Assembly (NCBI GenBank): GCA_937901345.1
Contig: CALCHM010000055.1
Location: 1 to 16,813 of the forward strand
From: an uncultured Prevotella sp.
GTDB taxonomy: Bacteria > Bacteroidota > Bacteroidia > Bacteroidales > Bacteroidaceae
Length of the DNA: 16,813 nt
Direction of reading: 5' to 3'
The position numbers and the translations under genes were made by a program. Position 1 is the stretch's first letter, and each line of letters starts with the position of its first letter. The notes under the pieces are model-generated. The model was not told the DNA's origin and made no database searches. It was given only the letters and a program-made list of their open reading frames with translations. This document shows, piece by piece, positions 8,241-15,909 of the stretch.

Positions 8241-8275
8241 TCTTGGGGAGGTTGCACATAATATTATAGTTCCTA

Positions 8276-8965
8276 ATGAAGAAAATTATTATCGCTCTTG
8301 ATGGTCACTCTTCATGTGGCAAGAGCACGATGGCAAAAGCCTTAGCCAAGCAAATTGGATATATTTACGTAGATACGGGTGCCATGTACCGCACAGTTAC
8401 CTTATTTGCGCTCCGCAATAATGTGTTTAACGGCAATGAACTCGATGCTGCTCGGTTGGAATCTTTGCTCTCTGAAATTCACGTGAGTTTTGTGCTTGAT
8501 CCCGAAACAAACTTGCCGCAGGCTTGCCTGAACGGAGAAGTTGTTGAGCGTGAAATTCGCACCATGGAGGTGTCTTCTCGCGTGAGTCCGATTGCGGCGT
8601 TGCCTTTTGTGCGCGCGTTGCTCACCAAGATGCAACAGCAGATGGGCGAGGCTAAGGGTATCGTGATGGACGGACGAGATATCGGTACGGCGGTGTTCCC
8701 ACAGGCAGAACTCAAAATCTTCGTTACGGCTTCAGCTGAAGTGCGTGCGCAGCGCCGTTACGATGAGTTGAAGGCGAAGGGCGAACAAGTGACGTATGAA
8801 GAGATATTGAAGAACGTGCAGGAGCGCGACTATATTGACTCTCACCGAGAAGTCGCACCCCTAAAACAGGCTGAAGATGCCCTCGTGCTTGACAATAGCA
8901 ATATGACTCGAGAAGAGCAAAACGGATGGTTGATGAATGCCTATCTTAACGCCGTTAATGAGTAA
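8276..8965 (+). CDS. cmk: cytidylate kinase
   Basis: Cmk phosphorylates CMP and dCMP to the diphosphates with ATP in the cytoplasm, part of pyrimidine nucleotide supply. The 229 residues are the usual length. Visible motifs: ATP-binding loop GHSSCGKST (10-18), substrate-binding DTGAMYR (33-39), GRDIGT (133-138), the Arg-rich lid segment RAQRRYDEL (157-165) and RDYIDSHREVAPLK (184-197). The ATG at 8276 puts the ATP-binding loop at the expected place. It is 35 bases after porQ and 71 before ispH, and the three genes probably share a transcript, although the spacer before ispH is filled with a heptad repeat. Confidence 0.97.
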   Translation: MKKIIIALDGHSSCGKSTMAKALAKQIGYIYVDTGAMYRTVTLFALRNNVFNGNELDAARLESLLSEIHVSFVLDPETNLPQACLNGEVVEREIRTMEVSSRVSPIAALPFVRALLTKMQQQMGEAKGIVMDGRDIGTAVFPQAELKIFVTASAEVRAQRRYDELKAKGEQVTYEEILKNVQERDYIDSHREVAPLKQAEDALVLDNSNMTREEQNGWLMNAYLNAVNE

Positions 8966-8988
8966 TGCGTGAAGATGCATGGAACAAG

Positions 8989-9030
8989 TAACTACTAACT
9001 CGTAACTCCTCACCCCTCACTTCTCACAAG
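8989..9030 (+). repeat. degenerate 7-bp tandem repeat, six units, ahead of ispH
   Basis: Six consecutive heptamers fill most of the cmk-ispH spacer: TAACTAC, TAACTCG, TAACTCC, TCACCCC, TCACTTC, TCACAAG. The pattern T(A/C)AC followed by three variable bases holds in every unit. The array ends five bases before the ispH start codon. Function unknown. Confidence 0.75.
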
Positions 9031-9035
9031 TTTCA

Positions 9036-9890
9036 ATGTTACAAATAGAAATTGATGCCGCCTCTGGTTTTTGTTTTGGAGTAACCACGGCTATTGGCAA
9101 GGCCGAAGAAGAACTCACGCATAGTGATTCGCTTTACTGCCTTGGAGATATTGTGCATAATGAGCGTGAGTGCGAACGCTTGCGCGAATTAGGATTGCAA
9201 ACAATCGACCACGAGTCTTTTGCACAGTTACACGATGCAAAGGTGTTGCTTCGAGCACACGGAGAACCACCTACAACGTATGCACAGGCGGTGAAGAACG
9301 GTATAGAAATCATAGATGCGACCTGTCCTGTAGTGCTTCAGTTGCAACGCAGAATTAAACGTAAATACGATACTCCTAACCGCCCGCAAATCGTTATCTA
9401 TGGAAAGCGAGGACACGCAGAAGTGCTTGGACTTGTCGGACAAACGAATGGCGAGGCTATCGTAATTGAAAATCTTGAAGAAACTGAAAAGTTGGATTTT
9501 ACCAGAGACATCTGCTTGTTTTCACAAACAACAAAGTCGCTTGAAGGATTCCAGAGCATCGTGAGTTACATAACGGAACATATCCAGGCGCCTGCTGTCT
9601 TTGAATTCTTTGATACGATTTGCCGACAGGTGGCCAACCGCTTGCCTAACATCCGTAACTTCGCCTCGCGCCATGATGTAATCATCTTTGTTTGCGGTTT
9701 AAAGAGTTCTAACGGAAAAGTGCTCTACGAGGAGTGTAAGAAGGTTAACCCGCAGAGTTACCTCGTTGACGAACCTGGGAATATCAACCCTTCTTGGTTT
9801 AAGAATGCACAAAGCGTAGGCATTTGCGGAGCAACAAGCACTCCCAAATGGTTGATGGAAGCTTGCCGCGAAGCAATTATGAAATTTTAG
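9036..9890 (+). CDS. ispH: 4-hydroxy-3-methylbut-2-enyl diphosphate reductase
   Basis: IspH is the last enzyme of the methylerythritol phosphate pathway. It reduces HMBPP to isopentenyl and dimethylallyl diphosphate using a 4Fe-4S cluster. The 284 residues have the three cluster cysteines at C13 (GFCFGV), C97 (DATCPVV) and C196 (FDTICRQVANR), nearly the same numbers as C12, C96 and C197 of E. coli. Other family blocks are LGDIVHN (37-43), RAHGEPP (73-79), the GKRGHAEVLGLVGQ loop with H127 and E129 (123-136), SSNGKVLYEEC (224-234) and the C-terminal GICGATSTPKWLMEA (262-276). The ATG at 9036 gives the standard N-terminus. It is the last gene of the porQ-cmk-ispH cluster and is followed by a clear terminator. 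Confidence 0.97.
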   Translation: MLQIEIDAASGFCFGVTTAIGKAEEELTHSDSLYCLGDIVHNERECERLRELGLQTIDHESFAQLHDAKVLLRAHGEPPTTYAQAVKNGIEIIDATCPVVLQLQRRIKRKYDTPNRPQIVIYGKRGHAEVLGLVGQTNGEAIVIENLEETEKLDFTRDICLFSQTTKSLEGFQSIVSYITEHIQAPAVFEFFDTICRQVANRLPNIRNFASRHDVIIFVCGLKSSNGKVLYEECKKVNPQSYLVDEPGNINPSWFKNAQSVGICGATSTPKWLMEACREAIMKF

Positions 9891-9958
9891 AAAATTAAAA
9901 AACAACCGTGGGAAGGACGATAAGAATTTACCTCCCGCATCTCTCATAAATACATGTC

Positions 9959-9998
9959 ATAAGCCTATACCGGAGAAAATCTGGTATAGGCTTATTTC
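9959..9998 (+). terminator. intrinsic terminator after ispH
   Basis: A perfect 13-bp stem (ATAAGCCTATACC at 9959-9971, GGTATAGGCTTAT at 9983-9995) with an 11-base loop is followed by TTTC. It lies 68 bases after the ispH stop and should end the porQ-cmk-ispH transcript. A weaker hairpin with one bulge (about 9908-9944) precedes it. Confidence 0.8.
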
Positions 9999-10080
9999 AT
10001 GCCAATAGTTTGCTATCTTTTTGCTATCCTGCAAACTTTGAAGAAAACACAATTAACCTCTCTTATGTTAAACCTCAATG

Positions 10081-10164
10081 CCAACCACCGGTGGTAGAAC
10101 GTTTCCGAGGGGTCGGATTGCTCCAACCACCGGTGGTAGAACATTTTCGAGAGATCGGATTACG
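10081..10164. repeat. two-copy 42-bp direct repeat with ACCACCGGTGGT palindrome
   Basis: Units at 10081-10122 and 10123-10164 match at 36 of 42 bases. Each begins CCAACCACCGGTGGTAGAAC, which contains the perfect 12-bp palindrome ACCACCGGTGGT. Five of the six differences are G:C in unit 1 to A:T in unit 2. The spacer 9891-10187 holds no convincing gene. A plus-strand frame (10010-10201) reads through both units because 42 is a multiple of three, and gives a repeated QPPVVE peptide, but it has no other gene-like property. Confidence 0.85.
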
Positions 10165-10187
10165 CAAACACGTGTGTGGTTGCCTCA

Positions 10188-10778
10188 TTAATAGTAGTTG
10201 ATGACGAAATTTTCCTTGTTGAGGCGCTTCTCGAAGAAGCAGATGCCGAAGTCGTAGAGGTCAAAACTGACGCGCACTTCGGGTTGGGCGATCAACTCTT
10301 TCCAGGCTTGACGCGAAGTCTTCGAACGATAGATTCCCTTGACGAGCAGTGCAGAACGGTCGGTTACGTGGCGTAAAAAGGTGTCGATGTATGCTGCCCA
10401 ATCTTCGGAGTCTGTGTAGAGAAAGTCGGGCGCAAGCGTATTCATTTCTGCTGTCGTGGGGTTGATGTGTAAGGGGCAGTTGCGTGCTGCGCGGATATAG
10501 TCGCAGGTGTGGCGGAATGCGGGTGAGGGTTCTCCTAGCGCCACAATGCATTGAGGTTCTGCAAAATTCACGATGCGAAACACGAGGCGGTCATCCTTTA
10601 ATCTCGCTCGATGGGGAATGTTAACCCCTTGACTTTCCAATGCGGAGTAGGCGTAAAAACGGCCTGTTTCGTAAATCACACCAGTCACGAAGTTGAAGGC
10701 AAAGGGTGAATGAATGCCGTAGCCACAACGCTTGCGGAAACGGCATATCCAGCGGAGGGGACGAAAATAGAGGTTCAA
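10188..10778 (-). CDS. SAM methyltransferase-like protein with degraded cofactor site
   Basis: This 196-residue protein resembles a Bacteroidetes family of class I SAM-dependent methyltransferase-like proteins whose members start with RGYGIHSPF and end with a Trp-Glu-Glu-Ile helix and a GIVFF strand. Here I see CGYGIHSPFAFNFVTGVIYE (18-37), DDRLVFRIVNFAEP (62-75), QAWKELIAQPEV (157-168) and YDFGICFFEKRLNKENFVINY (C-terminus). The SAM-binding Gly-rich loop expected near 78-88 (usually EIGTSLG-like) is ALGEPSPAF, and the acidic FDDIY motif is VKGIY, so methyl transfer is doubtful. It is also short for such proteins. The start appears to be TTG at 10778, in the TTGA that overlaps the ribD stop by four bases; the only other ATG is deep inside. 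Close coupling suggests joint expression with ribD. The family assignment is from memory. Confidence 0.65.
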   Translation of the reverse strand: MNLYFRPLRWICRFRKRCGYGIHSPFAFNFVTGVIYETGRFYAYSALESQGVNIPHRARLKDDRLVFRIVNFAEPQCIVALGEPSPAFRHTCDYIRAARNCPLHINPTTAEMNTLAPDFLYTDSEDWAAYIDTFLRHVTDRSALLVKGIYRSKTSRQAWKELIAQPEVRVSFDLYDFGICFFEKRLNKENFVINYY

Positions 10779-11752
10779 GGGAGAGGTGTGTTTATGTTGT
10801 TGATGTAATGGATAAACGCGTGTCCGCCAAAGTCTTCTGTTGTTACCGTTGCGTGAGTGATGGTGGGTGCATGAATGCCTTCAGCGCTGAGACTGTCAGT
10901 CCCGATTTCTTCCCATGCTTCGTCCCACAAACCGCGGTCTATAAAACTTTGCAACACCAGCCTTCCGCCCTCAACGAGTAGAGCTTGAATGTTGCGCTGG
11001 TGGAGCGTTGTGAGAAGCGTGTCTATATCCGTGAATGCCTCAAATCCCTCGGGAAGTTCGGAGGAGGAAATTTCACCGAGCACGATGCGAAGTGGTGCGG
11101 GACCGTCCCAAGCACGGGGCGTTAAGGAAGGGCGATCGAGGAGCAAGGTGGTATGTCCCACGAGGATGGCTTGATGCGTGGTGCGCAAACGGTGTGCGCG
11201 GAGTTGTGTTTCGGGAGTTGAAATCCGGAGGGGAGGTTGTGTGGAATCTGTCCGGCAAGCGTCGATAAATCCGTCGGCAGTGCGAGCCCATTTGAGGGTG
11301 ATGAATGGGCGTTTGTGTGTGTGGAACGTGAAGAAGTGCTTGTTGAGCGCTTGGCATGCTGCTTCACAGACTCCTACAATTACCTCACATCCTGCTTCGC
11401 GCAGCATTTGGATGCCCTTCCCCTTCACCTTAGCGAAAGGATCAACACACCCCACGACGACACGAGGAATCCCCTCGCGAATGATCAACTCGGCACACGG
11501 AGGCGTTTTCCCATAATGCGCACAAGGTTCGAGACTTACGTATATCGTACTTTCCTTCAGAAGCGGGCGGTCTTCGGGACGCACGGAGCGCACGGCATTC
11601 ACCTCGGCATGAGCTTCGCCACAACGTACGTGGTAACCTTCGCCAATAATGCGGTTGTTATGCACAATAACTGCGCCTACCATGGGGTTGGGAGGTGCAG
11701 TTTGTTCGCCCTGACGGGCTAATTGGATGCAGCGAAGCATGTATTGTTCCAT
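10775..11752 (-). CDS. ribD: bifunctional riboflavin biosynthesis deaminase/reductase RibD
   Basis: RibD catalyses two successive steps of riboflavin synthesis: deamination of the diaminopyrimidine made by GTP cyclohydrolase II, then NADPH-dependent reduction of its ribosyl side chain. Residues 1-145 are the zinc deaminase domain: NPMVGAVIV (22-30), HAEVNAV with zinc ligand H48 and catalytic E50, and PCAHYGKTPPC with zinc ligands C77 and C86. Residues from about 146 are the reductase domain: PFITLKWARTADGFI, STPETQLRAHRLR, ILVGHTTLL, RPSLTPR, and LLVEGGRLVLQSFI. The length of 325 is slightly short but both domains are complete. No FMN riboswitch is apparent upstream, and no good promoter box appears in the 101-base spacer after prmC. 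Other rib genes are not in the window. It overlaps the methyltransferase-like gene by four bases. Confidence 0.95.
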   Translation of the reverse strand: MEQYMLRCIQLARQGEQTAPPNPMVGAVIVHNNRIIGEGYHVRCGEAHAEVNAVRSVRPEDRPLLKESTIYVSLEPCAHYGKTPPCAELIIREGIPRVVVGCVDPFAKVKGKGIQMLREAGCEVIVGVCEAACQALNKHFFTFHTHKRPFITLKWARTADGFIDACRTDSTQPPLRISTPETQLRAHRLRTTHQAILVGHTTLLLDRPSLTPRAWDGPAPLRIVLGEISSSELPEGFEAFTDIDTLLTTLHQRNIQALLVEGGRLVLQSFIDRGLWDEAWEEIGTDSLSAEGIHAPTITHATVTTEDFGGHAFIHYINNINTPLP

Positions 11753-11853
11753 AAATTTGATATTAAGTTGACTAGTAGAATAGGTACGGGTAAACGAGGT
11801 GGCAGACTGGATTAACGAGAGAAGTCACACAAGGTTTTTCTCCTTCCTCCTTT

Positions 11854-12687
11854 TTATTTCTCCCTTCTCGCGCGTACCATCCTGTCGTTTCCGTAAAAGT
11901 CCTTTCGAAGTTCCACGTCCGTATAACCTAACGTGCGGAGCAGGTCGCAGGTTGGGGCACCATAGGCGCGGTTAATCTCGAAGTAGAGCGTGCCTCCGGG
12001 GGCCAGACATCTTTGTCCGAGTTCGGCTATTGCTCGATAGAAAAGCAGCGGGTCTTCATTGGGCACGAAGAGCGCCGTGTGGGGTTCGTGAAGCAAAACG
12101 GAGTCGGTCATGTCCCCTTTCTCAGCTTCACAGATATAAGGAGGGTTGCTCACGATGCAATCAAAGGTCTCCGTATGGGACACCTGCAACACATCGACCT
12201 GTCTGAAATCCACCGCCACTTCGTTGCGCTCGGCATTGCGCTTTGCCACATTGAGGGCTTCTTCCGAAATGTCCCATGCCGAAATCTTAGCCTGTGGAAG
12301 ACGTGTGCCCAGTGAAATGGCGATACAACCGCTGCCCGTTCCGATATCCAGCAAGCGGAGCGAAGGCGCTGCTTGCGCTTCGGCAACAATCCATTCCACG
12401 AGTTCAAGCGTCTCGGGGCGCGGTATGAGTGTGGCGGGCGTCACCTCAAAGGTCAGATTGCCAAAAGGCGCAGTTCCTACCACATATTGTAGTGGTTCGC
12501 CGCAGGTCAAGCGTCTTGCACATTCCGAAAATAGCGCTTTCTCTGCTTCCGAAAGGAGTTCAAAACGCCCCAAGAGCACGTCCGTTTTGCTCATCCCAAA
12601 GACATCCTCCATGAGGGCATAGACAATGGCGCGCGCTTCAGAGGCACCGTGTAGGGGGGTGAGTGTTTGAATGAGTTTTTGTAGCAT
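11854..12687 (-). CDS. prmC: peptide chain release factor N5-glutamine methyltransferase
   Basis: PrmC (HemK) methylates the glutamine of the GGQ motif of release factors RF1 and RF2 using SAM, which raises termination efficiency. The 277 residues are the usual length. The N-terminal helical domain includes GEPLQYVVGTAPFGNLTFEV (63-82) and LIPRPETLELVEW (87-99). The SAM site is LLDIGTGSGCIAISL (112-126), and the catalytic, glutamine-binding NPPY motif is at 181-184 in CIVSNPPYICEAE. The C-terminal blocks PGGTLYFEI and DFYGNDRMV are also typical. The ATG at 12687 gives the usual start. Its upstream leader holds a 9-bp tandem repeat. It lies between the DUF4294 gene and ribD on the same strand. 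Confidence 0.96.
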   Translation of the reverse strand: MLQKLIQTLTPLHGASEARAIVYALMEDVFGMSKTDVLLGRFELLSEAEKALFSECARRLTCGEPLQYVVGTAPFGNLTFEVTPATLIPRPETLELVEWIVAEAQAAPSLRLLDIGTGSGCIAISLGTRLPQAKISAWDISEEALNVAKRNAERNEVAVDFRQVDVLQVSHTETFDCIVSNPPYICEAEKGDMTDSVLLHEPHTALFVPNEDPLLFYRAIAELGQRCLAPGGTLYFEINRAYGAPTCDLLRTLGYTDVELRKDFYGNDRMVRARREK

Positions 12688-12708
12688 GTTGTGGTGGGGA
12701 TGGGCCAG

Positions 12709-12771
12709 AAAGTCTGGATGTTCTAGAGGTTCTAGACATTCTAGGTGTTCTAGATAGTCTAGAGATTTGAG
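12709..12771. repeat. degenerate 9-bp tandem repeat, seven units, ahead of prmC
   Basis: On the plus strand: AAAGTCTGG, ATGTTCTAG, AGGTTCTAG, ACATTCTAG, GTGTTCTAG, ATAGTCTAG, AGATTTGAG. Five central units end in TCTAG; the outer two are decayed versions. On the minus strand, the direction of prmC, this reads as CTAGAA-type repeats ending 21 bases before the start codon. The spacer between the DUF4294 stop and prmC is 96 bases, so the array fills two thirds of it. Confidence 0.8.
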
Positions 12772-12783
12772 GAAAATCAGTTT

Positions 12784-13365
12784 CTACAATTGTCCGCTTT
12801 CAATGAGCAACACGATGCGCTCCACTTCTTTGTCCTCACCTTCGGGGTCGTAGCGCTTTGTCAAACTGTTGCCAAAGACAAGGGCTATGCCTTGGTAGAA
12901 ATTGGCGCGCACGTGACCTAAGAACGCTTTGGTGATGGCGTACCCTGTATTGTTGCACTCACGGTCAACGAGTTTAACAAGCAAGCGTCCTTGCGTACGA
13001 CTAAGTCTCTTGACCTGCTTACCATACTGCTCGATAATCCCCTTCTCCACCCGCTTTAAGTGGGCTTCACGTTCAGACTCGGGAAAATATTGCAACACTT
13101 CATACGTCTCAAGTATCGTTTGGCGCACCAGTTTAGCCAAGGGGTAAACACGCTTGATGTTATGCACAAGGCGGTCGTATTTCTTCTTCTCCTTGTTGTT
13201 CTTAAACACCTTTGGCGGAAACTTATGGAGTGTAGGGAAGGTGACGTGCGGAATCAAACTACCGTTATACTCCACGGTGTCAACACGCACAGTGACCTGG
13301 GCTGAGGCTTCAAGGAAACCACAACACAGGAAGATGACGGCAATTATGTATGTAACTCTAAGCAT
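12784..13365 (-). CDS. DUF4294 family exported protein
   Basis: The 193-residue product resembles the DUF4294 family, found in Bacteroidetes and of unknown function. Residues 1-23 form a signal peptide (hydrophobic TYIIAVIFLCCGFLEASAQ, likely cut after SAQ or ASA), so it should act in the periplasm or outer membrane. The mature part is basic: KNNKEKKKYDRLVHNIKRVYPLAKL, then a long helical middle (ETYEVLQYFPESEREAHLKRVEKG), the conserved GRLLVKLVDRECNNTGYAI segment and an acidic C-terminus. I start at the ATG at 13365; a TTG at 13374 would add three residues. A TAAATTTG promoter-like box ends only about seven bases before this ATG, so the transcript could be nearly leaderless. It is divergent from rnr and upstream of prmC. 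Confidence 0.8.
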   Translation of the reverse strand: MLRVTYIIAVIFLCCGFLEASAQVTVRVDTVEYNGSLIPHVTFPTLHKFPPKVFKNNKEKKKYDRLVHNIKRVYPLAKLVRQTILETYEVLQYFPESEREAHLKRVEKGIIEQYGKQVKRLSRTQGRLLVKLVDRECNNTGYAITKAFLGHVRANFYQGIALVFGNSLTKRYDPEGEDKEVERIVLLIESGQL

Positions 13366-13445
13366 GCGGGGCAAATTTAGGAAGAAAATGTGGTTTATTT
13401 CGCCATAAAAAGAGTAAACCCGTCCCGACTTGGGAAAAATATCTT

Positions 13446-13453
13446 TACTTTTG
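13446..13453 (+). promoter_or_regulatory. possible -7 promoter element for rnr
   Basis: TACTTTTG matches TAnnTTTG and lies about 77 bases before the rnr ATG, in the 165-base divergent spacer between the DUF4294 gene and rnr. I cannot see a convincing -33 box at the right distance, so this is a weak call. The rest of the spacer shows no gene. Confidence 0.4.
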
Positions 13454-13530
13454 CCTTCATAATTCGCAAATATTCATACCCGTGTCCTTGAGCATTCGTC
13501 CGAGGGGGCACACCAACGATTAGAGATACC

Positions 13531-15849
13531 ATGGCAAAGAACAAGAACAAGGAAAAGGCGCCGCGCCTTTCGAAAAAGGAAATCCACGAAGGATTGCTCA
13601 CACTGTTTGAAATGAATCCTACGAAGGATTTGGATATAAAGCACATCTTCCGCCACTTGCAAGCGAAGACGCATGGCGCCAAGATGCTCGTGATGGACGT
13701 TATTGACGACCTCGTGTTTGACGATTATCTTGCGCGCGCTGCTGAGGGCGTTTATCGTCGCGTGCATCGTAGTAACGACATGATTGGGACCTTCCGCCGC
13801 AAACGCAACGGACACAATATATTCGTGCCTGATGATGGTGGAAAAGATATCTTGGTTTGCGAACGCAATGCCATGCATGCACTCGATGGCGACAGAGTGA
13901 GAGTCACCATGCTTGCTCGCCGCCATGGTCATACTCGAGAGGCGCAGGTCACGGAGATTGTGGAGCGCGTGAAGGATACGTTTGTCGGTCAACTTCAGGT
14001 GGAAAAGAATTATGCCTTTCTGATTACCGAAAGTCGCTCTTTGGCCACTGACATTTTCATCCCCAAGACGGCATTGAAGGGAGGAAAGACTGGCGACAAG
14101 GCATTGGTGCAAATCGTGGAATGGCCCGACGATTCGAAGAGTCCGATAGGGAAAGTTATTGACATTCTTGGCAAACAGGGCGAAAATAATGCCGAAATGC
14201 ATGCCATCCTTGCGGAATACGGATTGCCCTACAAGTATCCTGCCAACGTGGAACGTGCTGCCGAAAAGATTGAACCAGGCATCACCCCCGAAGAAGTGGC
14301 GCGTCGCCTAGACATGCGCGATGTGTTGACCGTAACCATCGACCCTAAGGATGCCAAGGACTTTGACGACGCCATCTCTATTCGTTCGCTTGAGAAGGGC
14401 GAGTGGGAAGTGGGCGTACATATTGCCGACGTGTCTCATTATGTAAAGGAAGGCGATATCATTGACCGTGAGGCTGAGCGACGTGCTACAAGCGTCTATC
14501 TTGTTGACCGCACCATTCCCATGCTTCCCGAAAGACTTTGTAATTTCATTTGTTCGCTTCGCCCTGATGAAGATAAACTCACCTATTCTGCCATTTTCCG
14601 CATGAACGAAAAGGGCGATGTGTTGAATTGGCGCCTAGCGCATACCGTGATTCGTTCGGACCGACGCTTTGCATACGAAGAAGTGCAGCACATCTTTGAA
14701 CAAAATGGCGAAGCTTCCGAGCAGGATTACAACCTTCCCGGAGAACATCCCGAAATTACGGGGTCGTTTGAAAATCCAGTGGGAGAGTATGCTCGCGAAC
14801 TCTTAGTCTTGAACCGCCTTGCCAAGCAGTTGCGCGCCAAGCGTTTTAAGAATGGCGCAATCGGATTTGACCGTCCAGAGGTGCGCTTTGAAATTGACGA
14901 GAAGGGCACACCCATTAGCACATATATTAAGATTGCGAAGGATGCCAACAAACTAGTGGAAGAGTTTATGTTGCTGGCCAACCGCTCTGTGGCAGAAAGC
15001 ATAGCTCTAGTGCCAAAGGGTAAGACGCCCAAGGTGCTGCCTTACCGCATTCATGACGTCCCCGACCCTGAAAAGTTGGAGAAACTCCAGAGTTTCATTG
15101 CCAAATTTGGTTACCGCTTGCGCACGGAGGGTTCGAAGAAGGACGTATCGATGAGTATCAACAAGTTGCTTGATGATGTGAAAGGCAAGAAGGAAGAAGG
15201 CGTGGTGGAACTCGTAGCGCTCCGAGCCATGATGAAGGCAAAGTATTCTACGCACAACATTGGTCACTACGGGTTGATGTTCCAGCATTATACACACTTC
15301 ACCTCGCCCATCCGTCGTTACCCCGATACGCTTGTTCACCGTCTCTTGACGCGTTATGAAGAGGGAGGACGCAGTGTGAGTCAAACGAAATATGAAGGCC
15401 TCTGCGAACACTGTTCGGAAATGGAGCAAGTGGCTGCTGCTGCCGAACGTGCTTCCATTAAGTACAAGCAGGTGGAATTCATGAGTGCCCGCATCGGTCA
15501 GGAATTTGAAGGTAAGATTTCAGGCGTTACGGAATTTGGTATTTATGTGGAACTAGACGAAAACAACTGTGAAGGAATGGTGCCCTTGCGCGACTTGACG
15601 GGCGATTATTACGAGTTTGACGAGCGCAATTACTGCCTTGTCGGACGCCGCACACGCCGTGTCTATGCTCTTGGCGATAAAGTGCGCATCCGCGTAGAGC
15701 GTGCCAATCTTGAACGTAAGATTCTCGACTTCTCACTCGTTGGAGAGGATACAGACATCTTCTCAACCCCCGCGCCCCAGGTGTTTGCTCCGAAGAATAG
15801 CAAGAAGGGAAAGAAGCAGGGCAAGGGAAAGAAGGGGAAGCGGAATTAA
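13531..15849 (+). CDS. rnr: ribonuclease R
   Basis: RNase R is a processive 3'-5' exoribonuclease that can degrade structured RNA, important in RNA quality control. The 772 residues comprise a winged-helix-like start (about 12-80, SKKEIHEGLLTLF), two cold-shock-type RNA-binding domains (about 85-215), the RNB catalytic domain (about 260-610) and an S1 domain (about 656-737). Metal-binding acids lie in TIDPKDAKDFDDAIS: D271, D277, D279 and D280. The other signature is HYTHFTSPIRRYPDTLVHR (586-604). The S1 domain reads GKISGVTEFGIYVEL. The end is a Lys/Gly-rich basic tail (756-772), as in many RNase R proteins. The ATG at 13531 follows a spacer of 165 bases from the divergent DUF4294 gene. Confidence 0.96.
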   Translation: MAKNKNKEKAPRLSKKEIHEGLLTLFEMNPTKDLDIKHIFRHLQAKTHGAKMLVMDVIDDLVFDDYLARAAEGVYRRVHRSNDMIGTFRRKRNGHNIFVPDDGGKDILVCERNAMHALDGDRVRVTMLARRHGHTREAQVTEIVERVKDTFVGQLQVEKNYAFLITESRSLATDIFIPKTALKGGKTGDKALVQIVEWPDDSKSPIGKVIDILGKQGENNAEMHAILAEYGLPYKYPANVERAAEKIEPGITPEEVARRLDMRDVLTVTIDPKDAKDFDDAISIRSLEKGEWEVGVHIADVSHYVKEGDIIDREAERRATSVYLVDRTIPMLPERLCNFICSLRPDEDKLTYSAIFRMNEKGDVLNWRLAHTVIRSDRRFAYEEVQHIFEQNGEASEQDYNLPGEHPEITGSFENPVGEYARELLVLNRLAKQLRAKRFKNGAIGFDRPEVRFEIDEKGTPISTYIKIAKDANKLVEEFMLLANRSVAESIALVPKGKTPKVLPYRIHDVPDPEKLEKLQSFIAKFGYRLRTEGSKKDVSMSINKLLDDVKGKKEEGVVELVALRAMMKAKYSTHNIGHYGLMFQHYTHFTSPIRRYPDTLVHRLLTRYEEGGRSVSQTKYEGLCEHCSEMEQVAAAAERASIKYKQVEFMSARIGQEFEGKISGVTEFGIYVELDENNCEGMVPLRDLTGDYYEFDERNYCLVGRRTRRVYALGDKVRIRVERANLERKILDFSLVGEDTDIFSTPAPQVFAPKNSKKGKKQGKGKKGKRN

Positions 15850-15909
15850 AGCAGAAAGGAGAAGGCCGAAAGTCCCCCTCCTGCCGTGTGAAGGTCGAAC
15901 CTTTATAGA

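Noticed and set aside
10010..10201. Small plus-strand frame covering the 42-bp repeat
   Set aside because: It stays open mainly because the repeat is a multiple of three. It has no family resemblance and overlaps the end of the methyltransferase-like gene.
11753..11853. Possible FMN riboswitch ahead of ribD
   Set aside because: The 101-base spacer is too short and I see none of the conserved FMN element sequence blocks or paired arms.
13474..14202. Open frame of 242 codons on the minus strand opposite rnr
   Set aside because: It is fully explained as a shadow of the strongly conserved rnr coding frame, has no recognisable motif and runs through the rnr start region.
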